From: CAVVDY01 sp963819645
GTDB taxonomy: Bacteria > Acidobacteriota > Terriglobia > Terriglobales > Acidobacteriaceae
NCBI GenBank assembly: GCA_963819645.1
Contig: CAWFWZ010000004.1
Coordinates: 124,001-188,000 of the forward strand
DNA: 64,000 nt
Direction: 5' to 3'
Shown: piece after piece, positions 37,568 to 46,728 of the stretch
Position numbering within the stretch: the first letter of the stretch is position 1
Layout: each line of letters starts with the position of its first letter
Notes under the pieces: generated by a model
Database searches by the model: none
Seen by the model: the letters and a program-made list of their open reading frames with translations, nothing else
What the model was told of the DNA's origin: nothing
Translations under genes and position numbers: made by a program

Positions 37568-39121
37568 CTAGAAGCGATAGGTGTATCCAGTGGAGATCTG
37601 GAAGTTGCCCTGGGTCACCCAGTACTGGTTGGAGATGACTCCGCCGATTTGCGTGAAGCGATCGTCGTAGCGATCGGTGAGGTATCGCACCAGCGTGGTC
37701 CCGACATCGAAACGGAGCACCGAGCGTGACTCGCGACCGGGATAAACCTCAACGATGCCGCCCATGTCCCAAGCGAAGCGGGTCAGGCTGTTGGGGGTGT
37801 CATCTCCGCCGCCGGGAATCGCATTCTTGTAGTAGATGAATCCCGGGCGCACCTTGCCGAAGACGCCGACGTGATGGAATTGCTGACCAAGCCTGATGCC
37901 ATAGAGTCCCTCCATCATGCCCTGGCTTCCGTTCTGGCCGGGAAGGAAGTTCGTGGTGCTGTCGAAGGCGAAGCCGTGGGTGAAGTTGTAGGTGAATGTA
38001 GTGCCCATTCCGGAAAAGCCTTCGCGACACGTGGTGGGACAGTCACGCGTAAGCACGGGCAGGCTGACATAGGTATATTGCGTTCCTAACTCCCAACGCT
38101 GGACCGCATCTCTGGGCGGCTTCGGCGGTTTCACTTTTGCGTTATAAATGAAATTATTTTCTGGAGCAGGCAGCATCCAGGGAAACTTTCCTGCAAATAA
38201 CGCGCCCATCGAGCGAGTGGGTTCCAGTGCACTGCGAAGTATGCGACCGCCCAATATGCGATGCTCGCGCGCAATCGGCGTCACGATGTAGCGGTCGATG
38301 GCGTCTTCCGCCACCACCCAGCCCAAGCCGACAACGGGCGTGATGATGAAATCGGTCCAACCGGTGTTGTTGGTAATGCCGCCAATGCCGGTGTATTTGT
38401 TTGCGCCCGCGGAGTAGGGCGGAGTGGTGAGACACGCTTTGTTTGTGCCACATCCTATGCTGTAGTAAAAACCGCCCTGATTGCCGATGGTCGTTTCACT
38501 GAGAGGCCCAACCTCGAACTGGGTCGACCATAGCGTCATCCAGGCAAGCGATTGCAAGCGCGACGTCCAGTAGCCGTTGTGCCTCCCGATCTCGACGAAA
38601 CTCTTAGGATCGTTTTGCAGGAAGAGACGACCATAGACGCCTCCCTCAAGCGGGTGACCGACATCGTTCACTATGAAATCGTCGCCATCGCTCCAATGGT
38701 TCATGTGGTAGTCGGTCAGGGAAACGCCGTAGTCGTGCCAGAAGGGCTTGTGTGAGATGAGATAACGCAGTCCGGGATCAAACGCCGCGCGCCAGGCGTG
38801 CTGGAAAACGGTGAACTCCAGAGACTGGATTAGCATGGGCTTCCACTGAATCTTTTCAACAGGCGGCGTGGTCACCAACTGTGGATTGGCATCAGGAAGT
38901 ATGCTGGCTTTGCTGGAGGAATCCTCCGGCGAAGAACCTGCGCCTTCTGCTGCGAATTTAGTCGCGCCCGGACTATCGGGCAGCGAAGCAACAACGCTCT
39001 GCGCCACGGGTGCACTCGGCTCCGTATCCGCGAACGCGGGCGAGACCACAAGAAGGGCCAGAAGAAGGACGAGGCACACGAGTAGCTTCTCGAGTGCAGT
39101 CTGGAAATCGTAAGACACCAA
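37568..39121 (-). CDS. Outer-membrane beta-barrel-like secreted protein, unknown function
   Basis: About 517 aa. I choose TTG at 39119-39121 because AGGAG lies seven bases upstream and it leads directly into a signal peptide (TALEKLLVCLVLLLALLVV, then SPAFA). The mature protein has a low-complexity linker (residues 35-75), then a domain with HKPFWHDYGVSL and YHMNHWSDGDDF. The C-terminal half has alternating beta-strand sequence ending in YTYRF; a terminal Phe is the outer-membrane-barrel signature. Probably outer membrane. No defined family is recognised. Confidence 0.7.
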   Translation of the reverse strand: MVSYDFQTALEKLLVCLVLLLALLVVSPAFADTEPSAPVAQSVVASLPDSPGATKFAAEGAGSSPEDSSSKASILPDANPQLVTTPPVEKIQWKPMLIQSLEFTVFQHAWRAAFDPGLRYLISHKPFWHDYGVSLTDYHMNHWSDGDDFIVNDVGHPLEGGVYGRLFLQNDPKSFVEIGRHNGYWTSRLQSLAWMTLWSTQFEVGPLSETTIGNQGGFYYSIGCGTNKACLTTPPYSAGANKYTGIGGITNNTGWTDFIITPVVGLGWVVAEDAIDRYIVTPIAREHRILGGRILRSALEPTRSMGALFAGKFPWMLPAPENNFIYNAKVKPPKPPRDAVQRWELGTQYTYVSLPVLTRDCPTTCREGFSGMGTTFTYNFTHGFAFDSTTNFLPGQNGSQGMMEGLYGIRLGQQFHHVGVFGKVRPGFIYYKNAIPGGGDDTPNSLTRFAWDMGGIVEVYPGRESRSVLRFDVGTTLVRYLTDRYDDRFTQIGGVISNQYWVTQGNFQISTGYTYRF

Positions 39122-39175
39122 TACTGCGCTCCTGTTGAGTTTTGGGGTGCGGGGGGCGCCCCAAAATAATACCGC

Positions 39176-39209
39176 GAAAAAGGGGGAGAGTTCTACAAAA
39201 ACTCTCCCC
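39176..39209 (-). terminator. Rho-independent terminator of the M20 dipeptidase
   Basis: Minus strand: GGGGAGAGTT, 7-base loop, AACTCTCCCC, then CTTTTTCG. It lies 30 bases past the dipeptidase stop codon. Confidence 0.85.
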
Positions 39210-39238
39210 AGTAAAACCGTCATTTTGCGTAGCGGCTA

Positions 39239-40688
39239 CTACTCTCCGAGCTTCTGGAAGAAACGAATCAGCGATTCAATGCCACGATAGAAGTTCGGGA
39301 TATGGAACTTCTCATTGGGCGCGTGCAGATTGTCGTCCGGCAGACCCATGCCCATCATGATGCTGGGAATCTTCAGGTCTTTCTCGAATTGAGTGACGAT
39401 GGGAATCGAACCGCCCGAGCGAATGTAAACCGTGTCTTTGCCGAAGACCTCGTGCATGGCTTCGACTGAGGCCTCGGCATATTTGTTGTCGGTGCTGACC
39501 ACGCAGGCCGGGCCTTTGCTCAGAATCTTTATTTTGGTCTGGATGCCCTTGGGCGTGATCTTCTCCACATAGTCCGAGTACTTCTTGTAAATGTCATCGG
39601 CATCCTGGTCGGGAACCAGTCGCATCGAGACTTTGGCAGTCGCCCGCGCCGGGATAACCGTTTTGGCGCCAGAGCCAATGAAACCGCCGACGATTCCGTG
39701 AACCTCGAGCGTTGGCCGAGCCCAGGTACGATACAGCACCGAATAGCCGGGCTCGCCCGTCAGCACGTTGCGAGCCGACTTCGTTCTTGCGATATTCCTC
39801 CTCGTCGAAGGGCAGGCTCCTGCCACGCTTTCAGTTCGGCGTCGGTCGGCTTCTGCACGTCGTCGTAGAAGCCGGGGATCTGGATCTTGCCGTCAGCGTC
39901 CTTCAGCTTGCTGATGATCTCGATCAGCCCGAAGATGGCGTTCGGCGCGGCGCCGCCGTACACGCCGGAGTGCAAGATCGGTCTTGGAGCCTTGCGCTTC
40001 GAGCTCGGTATAAACCAGCCCGCGCAGACCAACGCACAGGGTGGGAAGATCGGGCGCGAACAGCTCGGTATCGGTCAGACCAGCGCGAAGTCAGCCTTCA
40101 GCTTCGGCGAGTTGGCGTTTTGCTTGACGATAGGCTTCGATGGCCTCGCCGCCAACTTCTTCTTCACCCTCGAGCAGCACACGGATATTGATGGGCAGCT
40201 TTCCATTGCCGCCCTTGAACAGCGACTCGAAGGCCTTCATCTGCATCCAGAGCTGGCCTTTGTCGTCGACGGCTCCGCGAGCGTAGATGTTCTGATTGCG
40301 CTCGCTGGGCTCGCTCCAGCTTTGTTTAATGGCCTGCGCATTGTCGCCCTTCACCGGGTAGGCATCTTTGTCCACAAACGGCGGGGACTTCCATTCGTCG
40401 AGCGGCTCAGCCGGCTGCACGTCGTAGTGCGCGTAGCACAGAGCCGTGGGCTTGCCGGCGGCATGCAGCCAGTCGGCATAGACCAGCGGATGTCCCTCGG
40501 TCTTGATGATCTCGACATTTTCGAAGCCGATGCGCTTCAATTCGTCGGCGCACATCTGGGCGGCCTTGTCTATGTCGCCTCTGTGCTCGGGTAAAGTGCT
40601 GACGCTGGGAATACTTCAGGAAGTCTTTCAGTTCGTTTAAGAAACGGCCCTGATTTTCACGGGCAAAAGCTACAGCGGCGGAAGACAT
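39239..40688 (-). CDS. M20-family dipeptidase (several frame breaks)
   Basis: Zinc-dependent peptidase of about 480 codons. Metal and catalytic motifs are YAHYDVQPAEPLDEW (His plus the Asp two residues on), YARGAVDDKGQLW, and LLEGEEEVGG with the catalytic Glu pair. The dimerisation lobe contains VHGIVGGFIGSGAKTVIPA. The C-terminal GGSIPIVTQFEKDL and LPDDNLHAPNEKF match the PepV/CPG2-like dipeptidase subgroup. Frame changes near 40610, 40090, 39975 and 39810 interrupt it. ATG 40686-40688 (MSSAAVAFARENQGRFL) starts the family N-terminus. Cytoplasmic; no signal peptide. Confidence 0.88.
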
Positions 40689-40826
40689 GACGGGATTTCT
40701 CCTTCCAGGAAAAGAGCTTACAGAATCTGAATAGCGAGGATGAGCAAACCCCTAAGTATATCGCACGGAGGGAAGGTCAGCGGTGTGTGAAGCCGACGCG
40801 ACGGGCCACCGGACAAGCCCGCTTGG

Positions 40827-41375
40827 GTGAACTTTTCCGGATGGTCGCGCGTACCTGTGCCTGTGAGAACAAGGGCGCCAGAGTGGCTCATCATAATCGG
40901 AGCCAGCGTGTTTATCCTCATGCTGCTCGTGTCTGCCGTTTGGGAGCCGAGCATTCGCTGGCTGCACTTCTTCCAAGCCTGGATGTATCTGGCCACCGTG
41001 TGGTTGAGCCTCCGCAAGAACCGCTGGGGCTACTTCATCGGGCTCTCCGCCGCAGGATTGTGGGCGTATAGCAACCTGTTTGTCAGCACGTTCTTCGTCA
41101 ACGGCCTGCAGCAGCTCAGCCTTTGGATACAGAGTGGACATCTGGCTCGGCCAGACCTGCTGATTGCGGTTCCGGCATGGTTCGCGAATCTACTTGTGGT
41201 AATCGGATGTGTATGGGGTTATTGGCTGACGCCACGCAAGGCGGTCACTGATCCTGGCAGGTTCGTAATCAGCTTCGCGCTCACGACTGGGTTCTTTGCG
41301 CTCGACATGTATCTGTTCCAGCCTCGATATCTGGGAATGTTCCCTCACCTGCTGCATCCGCACTTGCCCTGGTAA
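40827..41375 (+). CDS. Integral membrane protein, unknown function
   Basis: 182 aa with five hydrophobic segments (for example WLIIIGASVFILMLLVSAVW and LLIAVPAWFANLLVVIGCVW). The start is uncertain: GTG 40827, or another GTG near 40860 just before RTRAPEWL. It ends in a short His-rich tail (HLLHPHLPW). Divergent from the dipeptidase gene. No family recognised. Confidence 0.55.
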   Translation: MNFSGWSRVPVPVRTRAPEWLIIIGASVFILMLLVSAVWEPSIRWLHFFQAWMYLATVWLSLRKNRWGYFIGLSAAGLWAYSNLFVSTFFVNGLQQLSLWIQSGHLARPDLLIAVPAWFANLLVVIGCVWGYWLTPRKAVTDPGRFVISFALTTGFFALDMYLFQPRYLGMFPHLLHPHLPW

Positions 41376-41545
41376 GCCCTCCTCGCTCACGGAATCTGCA
41401 ATGTTGTATTAACAGGACCTCGGCAAAATCTAACTTTGACCTCGTGCAGCTTTCATCGAGCCGCATATGATGATACGTTTCAAACGCACACACTCTGTCT
41501 CGACAAATCATTGGCGAACACACGCTGAGGAATCCTGAGGGCCGC

Positions 41546-42946
41546 ATGATGGAAACAGCCGGCAACAGCACCTACGACCTGGTGGTTATCGGAAGCGGTC
41601 CCGCTGGACAAAAAGCCGCGATCTGCGCCTCTAAGCTACGCAAGAAAGTCGCCGTGGTGGAGCGCAAGCGCAGCATCGGCGGAGTGTGCGTCAACACCGG
41701 CACTATTCCCAGCAAGACGCTGCGCGAGGCCATCCTGTACCTCAGCGGCCTGCGGCAGCGAACGTTTTACGGCCGCGGCTACGCCCTCAAAGACAACATC
41801 TCGATGCAGGACCTGGTGTTTCGTGCCGACGCGGTGATGGCGCGTGAGATTGAGGTCATCAAGTCGCAACTGCGTCGCAATCGAGTCGCGGTTTACGAAG
41901 GCAACGCCAGGTTCATCGACGATCACACCGTCGAAGTCACAGGCGACAGTGGATACACTCTGCTGCGTGGCGAGAATTTCGTCCTCGCCTGCGGAACCAG
42001 GCCCGCGCATGACGCGCAGATCCCGATTGACGGTAAACGTATCTTCGACTCCGACCAGGTGAACGGCCTGCAAGAATTGCCGCGCGAGTTGATCGTCGTG
42101 GGCGCCGGCATCATCGGGCTGGAGTACGCGTCGATGTTCGCCGCGCTGGGCGTGAAGGTCACGCTGCTGGACCAGCGTCCGGTGCTGCTGGACTTTGCCG
42201 ATCGCGAGATCGTCGAGAGTTTGTGCTTCCAGCTTCGCCAGTTCGGTACCGTATTCCGGCTGGGCGAGAAGGTGGTGACCGTTGGTTTTGACGAAGACCG
42301 TGACCGCGTCTTCGCCAAACTGGAAAGCGGCAAGACGGTGCACGGATCAGCGCTGCTGTACGCTGTGGGACGCCACGCGAACAGCGATCAGTTGAACATT
42401 GAAGCACTCGGAATAGTGCCGGATGCCCGAGGCAAGATCAGCGTCAACATCAACTTCCAGACCTCAGTGCCGCACGTGTATGCCGCCGGAGATGTCATCG
42501 GATTCCCGGCGCTCGCCAGCACCTCGATGGAGCAGGGCAGGCTGGCAAGCTGCCACATCTTCGGAGTGCCGGGCAACATTCCTCCCAATCTCATTCCGTA
42601 CGGCATCTACACCATTCCTGAAATCTCGATGGTCGGGCCGACGGAGGAGCAGCTTACCCGGGATAAGGTCCCGTATGAGACCGGCACGGCGCGCTATGCG
42701 GAGCTTGCCAAAGGGCAGATGCTGGGCGACGACGAGGGATTCCTGAAGCTGATCTTCGATCCCACTACGCTCAAGCTGATCAGCGTCCACATCATCGGCG
42801 AGCGCGCGACGGAGATCGTACACATCGGACAGGCCGTGCTTACCATGGGCGGCACGATCGAATATTTCCGGGACACGGTTTTCAATTACCCGACGCTGGC
42901 CGAGGCGTACAAGGTCGCGGCGCTGGATGGGCTGAACAAGCTGTAG
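41546..42946 (+). CDS. sthA: Soluble pyridine nucleotide transhydrogenase (NAD(P)+ transhydrogenase)
   Basis: 466-aa FAD flavoprotein that balances NADH and NADPH. FAD-binding GSGPAGQKAA (residues 17-26), NAD-binding GAGIIGLEYASMFAALG near residue 185, second FAD motif YAAGDVIGFPALAST, and a C-terminal dimer domain. The segment GGVCVNTGTIPSKTLREA holds only one cysteine where lipoamide dehydrogenases have two. That loss of the redox disulfide is characteristic of SthA. Start ATG 41546 follows GAGGGCCGC. Intact frame. Confidence 0.93.
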   Translation: MMETAGNSTYDLVVIGSGPAGQKAAICASKLRKKVAVVERKRSIGGVCVNTGTIPSKTLREAILYLSGLRQRTFYGRGYALKDNISMQDLVFRADAVMAREIEVIKSQLRRNRVAVYEGNARFIDDHTVEVTGDSGYTLLRGENFVLACGTRPAHDAQIPIDGKRIFDSDQVNGLQELPRELIVVGAGIIGLEYASMFAALGVKVTLLDQRPVLLDFADREIVESLCFQLRQFGTVFRLGEKVVTVGFDEDRDRVFAKLESGKTVHGSALLYAVGRHANSDQLNIEALGIVPDARGKISVNINFQTSVPHVYAAGDVIGFPALASTSMEQGRLASCHIFGVPGNIPPNLIPYGIYTIPEISMVGPTEEQLTRDKVPYETGTARYAELAKGQMLGDDEGFLKLIFDPTTLKLISVHIIGERATEIVHIGQAVLTMGGTIEYFRDTVFNYPTLAEAYKVAALDGLNKL

Positions 42947-42965
42947 GGGAGTCCTTGGGGGTGTG

Positions 42966-43240
42966 AACAGAACTGCAGATTCCTCGCTTCGCTTCGGGAT
43001 GACACTCATGAGAGAGTTCGGCGGCATGGCGAACTGCAGATTCCTCGCTGCGCTCGGAATGACACTCATGGGAGAGTTCGGCGGCACGGGCGAACTGCAG
43101 GTTCCTCGCTGCGCTCGGAATGACACCTTAACTGCAGCTCCCTCGCTTCGCTTCGGGATGACACTTTAACTGCGGCGCGCTGGCGAACTCTCTCATGTGT
43201 GTCATCCCGAGTCCGCGCAGCGGGCGAGGGATCTGCAGTT
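42966..43240. repeat. Dispersed-repeat array, 61-bp period, left of the GIY-YIG gene
   Basis: AACTGCAGRTTCCTCGCT starts at 42971, 43032 and 43093. Each is followed by CGGAATGACACTCATG...GAGTTCGGCGGC. A truncated copy lies at 43133-43165 and an inverted copy (GTCATCCCGAG...GGGATCTGCAGTT) at 43201-43240. Confidence 0.85.
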
Positions 43241-43264
43241 TGCTCGCGCGGCGAAGGACGATGG

Positions 43265-43612
43265 CTAGAAATGGGATCGCGGCCCCACTTCCAACTTTCC
43301 GCTGAGGGCCGCAGGGGTGTACCAAGCTTCCGCAAGATCAGACCATGTGGGATTGGTGACCCTAATCAGTGCAACTTTCTTTTCGCGCCGCCAGCCCTTC
43401 AGTTCCTTTTCGCGCGCGATGGCTGCAGTGATCTCTCCAAAAACTTCAACGTGGACCAGACGCTCGACCCGGTACCGGGCGGTAAATCCCTTTGGGTAGT
43501 CGTGCGCTTTGTGCTCCAGAACGCGCCTCCAAAGATGCCCAGTTACTCCGATGTAGAGGGTCAGCGAGCGACTGGCCATGATGTACACGCAGTACGATTT
43601 CGGCTCCTGCAC
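43265..43612 (-). CDS. GIY-YIG nuclease-domain protein
   Basis: 115 aa, GTG start at 43610-43612. The GIY-YIG core is YCVYIMASRSLTLYIGVTG with RRVLEHK after it, and AIAREKELKGWRREKKVALI continues the fold, as in the small stand-alone UPF0213/YhbQ-like group. Such proteins are structure-specific or unassigned DNA nucleases. The catalytic Arg is present in LWRRVLEHK; the late Glu lies in AREKELKGW. Its position between two arrays of the same repeat is unusual. Confidence 0.85.
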   Translation of the reverse strand: MQEPKSYCVYIMASRSLTLYIGVTGHLWRRVLEHKAHDYPKGFTARYRVERLVHVEVFGEITAAIAREKELKGWRREKKVALIRVTNPTWSDLAEAWYTPAALSGKLEVGPRSHF

Positions 43613-43685
43613 GCGCGCAGTATTTCAGACGAAGCAGGGATGAGCAGTGATGGAGCTCACGCGATGCGGTTCGGCGCTGGGGGCA

Positions 43686-43905
43686 AACTGCAGGTCCCTC
43701 GCTGCGCTCGGAATGACACTCATGAGAGAGTTTCGGCGGCATGGGCGAACTGCAGGTTCCTCGCTGCGCTCGGAATGACACTCATAGGAGAGTTTCGGCG
43801 GCGCGGGCGAACTGCAGGTTCCTCGCTGCGCTTCGGGATGACACTCATGGGAGAGCTCGGCGGTGCGGACAGAACTGCAGGTCCTTCGCTGCGCTCAGGA
43901 TGACA
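43686..43905. repeat. Dispersed-repeat array, 62-bp period, right of the GIY-YIG gene
   Basis: AACTGCAGGTYCCTCGCTGC begins at 43686, 43748, 43810 and 43873. Linkers between copies (TGACACTCATGGGAGAG...GGCGGC) are shared with the array at 42966, so both arrays derive from one unit. Confidence 0.85.
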
Positions 43906-43937
43906 AATCAAAGATGTGCTATCCAGCAGGTTGAAGA

Positions 43938-44353
43938 CTACCCAGCCGCTACGCCGCGCGATTTCACATTGGTGCGAATGAATTCGATGATCGAGTCCAT
44001 CGGAGTTCCCGGCTGGAAGACAGCGGCCACCCCGCCTTCTTCAGTCCCTCGATATCCTGATCCGGAATAATTCCGCCAATCACCACCAACACGTCATCCA
44101 TCTGGTTCTGCTTCAGCAAGTCCATGACGCGAGGCACGATGGCGTTGTGTGCTCCGGAAAGAATGCTGAGGCCGATGACGTCGACGTCTTCCTGAAGCGA
44201 TGCATTGACCACCATCTCCGGCGTCTGGCGCAGGCCGGTGTAGATGACTTCCATGCCGGCATCGCGCAGCGCCCGGGCAATTACCTTTGCACCACGGTCG
44301 TGGCCGTCCAGACCAGGCTTGGCTACCAGCACACGAATCTTACGATCAGGCAT
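43938..44353 (-). CDS. B12-binding subunit of methylmalonyl-CoA mutase type (one frame break)
   Basis: 138 codons: a stand-alone cobalamin-binding domain as in the small subunit of split acyl-CoA mutases. LVAKPGLDGHDRGAKVIA contains the D-x-H-x-x-G motif whose His coordinates cobalt. LSILSGAHNAIVPRVMDLL and VVIGGIIPDQDI follow. A missing G near 44035 breaks the end; in the other frame it continues VAAVFQPGTPMDSIIEFIR to TAG 43938-43940. The large catalytic subunit is not in the window. Confidence 0.9.
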
Positions 44354-44526
44354 AAGGCCTCGAGAAAGACGGAATTGGATTATAAAAACCGCAACCTTGC
44401 ATGATACCGCTTGCGTCCACGCGGGTCATCTTATTAAGAGCTCACGAAATCTTCCTCGCCGACCCAACATCGCAGCGATGACAGCCATCTTACGAAGCGT
44501 CCCGAAATCGAAATCCAGGAGGAACT

Positions 44527-45033
44527 ATGGCTCTTTTCACTATGAAGCTCGAAAATCTGGAACAGCTCTTCTTGCAGGAGCTACGCGACCTGTACGACGC
44601 GGAAGACCAGATCACCGAGGCGCTGCCGAAGATGATCGAGGCTGCGCACTACCCTCAGCTCAAGAACGCTCTGCAGGATCACCTCAACGTCACGCGCAAG
44701 CAGATTGAACGCCTCGACCAGGTCTTCAACATTCTGGGCGAGGACGCCTCAGGCCAGACCTGCAAAGGAATGAAGGGCGTCATCAAGGAAGGCGACGAGA
44801 TCATCTCGCAGGGCGGCGACAACGCCACGGTCGACGCCGGCATCATCAGCGCAGCCCAGCGCGTGGAACACTACGAGATGGCAGGCTACGGCACGGTGCG
44901 CACCTATGCCGAGTTGCTGGGTCAGCAGCAGATCGCGAATCTGTTGCAGCAGACACTCGACGAAGAGAAAGAAGCCGACGAGAAGCTCACCGAGATCGCG
45001 CGCAGCGTGAATATCGAGGCTAAGGCCGCGTAG
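44527..45033 (+). CDS. YciF/YciE-like ferritin-fold protein (DUF892)
   Basis: 168 aa, all-helical. It starts TMKLENLEQLFLQELRDLYD, with AEDQITEALPKMIEAAHYP following, then conserved ISAAQRVEHYEMAGYGTVRT and QTLDEEKEADEKLTEIA, whose Glu/His residues form the family's likely di-metal centre. DUF892 proteins are stress-linked in enterobacteria; enzymatic activity is unproven. AGGAGG lies just ahead of ATG 44527. A terminator follows at 45057-45086, so it is monocistronic. Confidence 0.88.
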   Translation: MALFTMKLENLEQLFLQELRDLYDAEDQITEALPKMIEAAHYPQLKNALQDHLNVTRKQIERLDQVFNILGEDASGQTCKGMKGVIKEGDEIISQGGDNATVDAGIISAAQRVEHYEMAGYGTVRTYAELLGQQQIANLLQQTLDEEKEADEKLTEIARSVNIEAKAA

Positions 45034-45056
45034 CGACAGTCCCGGCTTGTGGTTGC

Positions 45057-45086
45057 GAGGCTCCGCCGCAAGCGGGGCCTCTCTTT
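45057..45086 (+). terminator. Rho-independent terminator of the DUF892 gene
   Basis: GAGGCTCCGC, loop, GCGGGGCCTC with one mismatch, followed by TCTTTTG. Confidence 0.7.
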
Positions 45087-45096
45087 TGCGGCAGAA

Positions 45097-45447
45097 CTAG
45101 AACGAGTTGCCGCCGGTCGCGGGGACCAGTTTGGGCTGCACGTTTTGGTTTACCTTCTTCGCTGCGGTGCCGCTTGCCGGCATACAAGTCGTCTCGCGTA
45201 CCAACTCCGGAACCCGATCATCGTTAGTTTTGAAGATGAACGCATGAATTCGAAGACACATGCGGCTCTGCTCGGAGACGTTGGTCTGCTTGCCGGCGAA
45301 AGGATTGAGTCCCTGAGGCATTCCGGCGTAGGGATTAGCAGGTGCGGCGGCAGATTCGTTGGTTGGTTGCGTCACACCGGAGTTTGCCACCTGGGCGAAC
45401 GCGGCAGTGCTAAATACCAACAAGGAGAAGAGCAGGAGCTTGCTCAT
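45097..45447 (-). CDS. Small secreted protein, unknown function
   Basis: 116 aa from ATG 45445-45447, picked because GGAGG lies nine bases ahead and it opens a signal peptide (MSKLLLFSLLVFSTAAFA). The mature part is Asn/Pro/Ala-rich (PANPYAGMPQGLNPFAG) with two cysteines (SRMCLRIHAFIF and ETTCMPAS) that could pair. The second half carries a CLRIHAFIF...DRVPELV block that resembles other short acidobacterial secreted proteins. Function unknown. Confidence 0.6.
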   Translation of the reverse strand: MSKLLLFSLLVFSTAAFAQVANSGVTQPTNESAAAPANPYAGMPQGLNPFAGKQTNVSEQSRMCLRIHAFIFKTNDDRVPELVRETTCMPASGTAAKKVNQNVQPKLVPATGGNSF

Positions 45448-45514
45448 GAGACCCTCCCAGCGATTCGATGTTAGCACCGATTGGACGCAACGGCGGCGAT
45501 TTCAGCACTTGGAT

Positions 45515-46567
45515 TCAGCGTGTGGCGGCTCGCCTGGCCGCCTCACGCTCACGCCGTAGTAACTCCTCTTTGCGCTGCACTCCCCAGCGATAACCGGCCA
45601 GATCACCGTTCTCGCGAACCACACGGTGGCATGGGATAACCAGAGCGACTGGATTGGAGGCGCACGCCCGCGCAACTGCCCGAGTCGCCGATGGGTCGTC
45701 AAGCGATTTTGCCATCTCAGAGTACGACCGCGTTTCGCCTGCAGGAATCTGCCGTAGAGCACTCCACACCTTCTGCTGAAAGGCCGTTGCCCTGATGTCG
45801 AGAGGCAAGTCCAGCAGCGTCTTCTGGGTCGCAAGCGCCGAAAGAATCGGGGTTACAAATTTACGCAAGCCATCGTCGTCACGATGAAGGTCGGCGGCGT
45901 GAAATTCATCGCGTAAGTCGCGTTCGAGCAGCTTGGCATCGTCGCCGAACCTCACGGCGCAGAGTCCGCGTTGCGTGGCCGCGACCAGCATCTTGCCGAG
46001 TGCCGAGTCGGCTATGGTGAACGCGATTTGTTCGCCGGAACCACCTCTGCCGTAGGTCGCTGGAGTCATGCCGAGTTGCTGATCGGCAACTTCGTAGAGG
46101 CGACTGGGCGAGCTGTATCCAGCGTCGTAGAGTGAAGTGGTGACGTCAGCTCCGGCGCGCAAACGCGACTTAACGTGCTGAGTGCGACGCGCTGCCTGAT
46201 ATTCACGGGGACTGAGTCCCGTCGCCCGTTTGAACAGACGCTGGAGATGAAAGGCACTCACTCCCACGCGCTTGCTGAGCTCCTGCAACGTCAGCACACT
46301 CTCGGAGTTGTCGAGCAGTTGACGAGCCCGCATTACGTGCTGCGCCTGCTCGGAAATCTGGGTCGGTTTGCAACGCAGGCAGGCGCGATAGCCGGCGCGC
46401 TCGGCGGCTTGGGGCGAAGCGAAGAACTCAACTGAGTCGCGGCGCGGCCGCCGACTGGGACACGAAGGGCGGCAGTACACGCCGGTGGTGCGAACCGCGA
46501 ACACGAAGCGGCCGTCCTGCCGGGCGTCGCGAGAGAGAATCTGTTGCCAATGTAATTCGGTTTGCAT
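45515..46567 (-). CDS. ada: Ada: methylphosphotriester/O6-methylguanine methyltransferase and transcriptional activator
   Basis: 350 aa, full-length Ada. Residues 1-80: zinc domain with cysteines at 32, 36, 63 and 66 (GVYCRPSC, ACLRCKP), Cys32 being the methyl acceptor from phosphotriesters. Residues 85-180: AraC-type helix-turn-helix (LSKRVGVSAFHLQRLFKRATG). Residues 185-345: O6-alkylguanine methyltransferase with the active-site IPCHRV. Methylated Ada activates its own promoter in other bacteria. The shared spacer with the GcvT-like gene contains a perfect GCAAGT/ACTTGC palindrome. Confidence 0.95.
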   Translation of the reverse strand: MQTELHWQQILSRDARQDGRFVFAVRTTGVYCRPSCPSRRPRRDSVEFFASPQAAERAGYRACLRCKPTQISEQAQHVMRARQLLDNSESVLTLQELSKRVGVSAFHLQRLFKRATGLSPREYQAARRTQHVKSRLRAGADVTTSLYDAGYSSPSRLYEVADQQLGMTPATYGRGGSGEQIAFTIADSALGKMLVAATQRGLCAVRFGDDAKLLERDLRDEFHAADLHRDDDGLRKFVTPILSALATQKTLLDLPLDIRATAFQQKVWSALRQIPAGETRSYSEMAKSLDDPSATRAVARACASNPVALVIPCHRVVRENGDLAGYRWGVQRKEELLRREREAARRAATR

Positions 46568-46621
46568 GATGCGACTGTAGCGCCGAGTGGAGCGCCCGCC
46601 TATCCGGGGTTTGCGCGCAAA

Positions 46622-46635
46622 GCAAGTTTACTTGC
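46622..46635. promoter_or_regulatory. Palindrome in the ada / GcvT-like divergent spacer
   Basis: GCAAGT-TT-ACTTGC, a perfect 6+2+6 inverted repeat preceded by GCGCAAA. It sits 55-68 bases ahead of ada. It could be an Ada site (E. coli boxes contain AAAGCGCA) or the operator of another regulator. Confidence 0.4.
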
Positions 46636-46667
46636 GTGCCGCTCACAGGGCGTGGTGCGGCCTGCGG

Positions 46668-46697
46668 TTGCGGTTGTATCCTGACGATTACTATAAT
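46668..46697 (+). promoter_or_regulatory. Sigma-70-like promoter of the GcvT-like gene
   Basis: -35 TTGCGG (46668-46673), 18-base spacer, perfect -10 TATAAT (46692-46697), 31 bases before the TTG start at 46729. Confidence 0.55.
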
Positions 46698-46728
46698 CCG
46701 CCCACAGCCGCGAGTTTGGGAGAATCCA

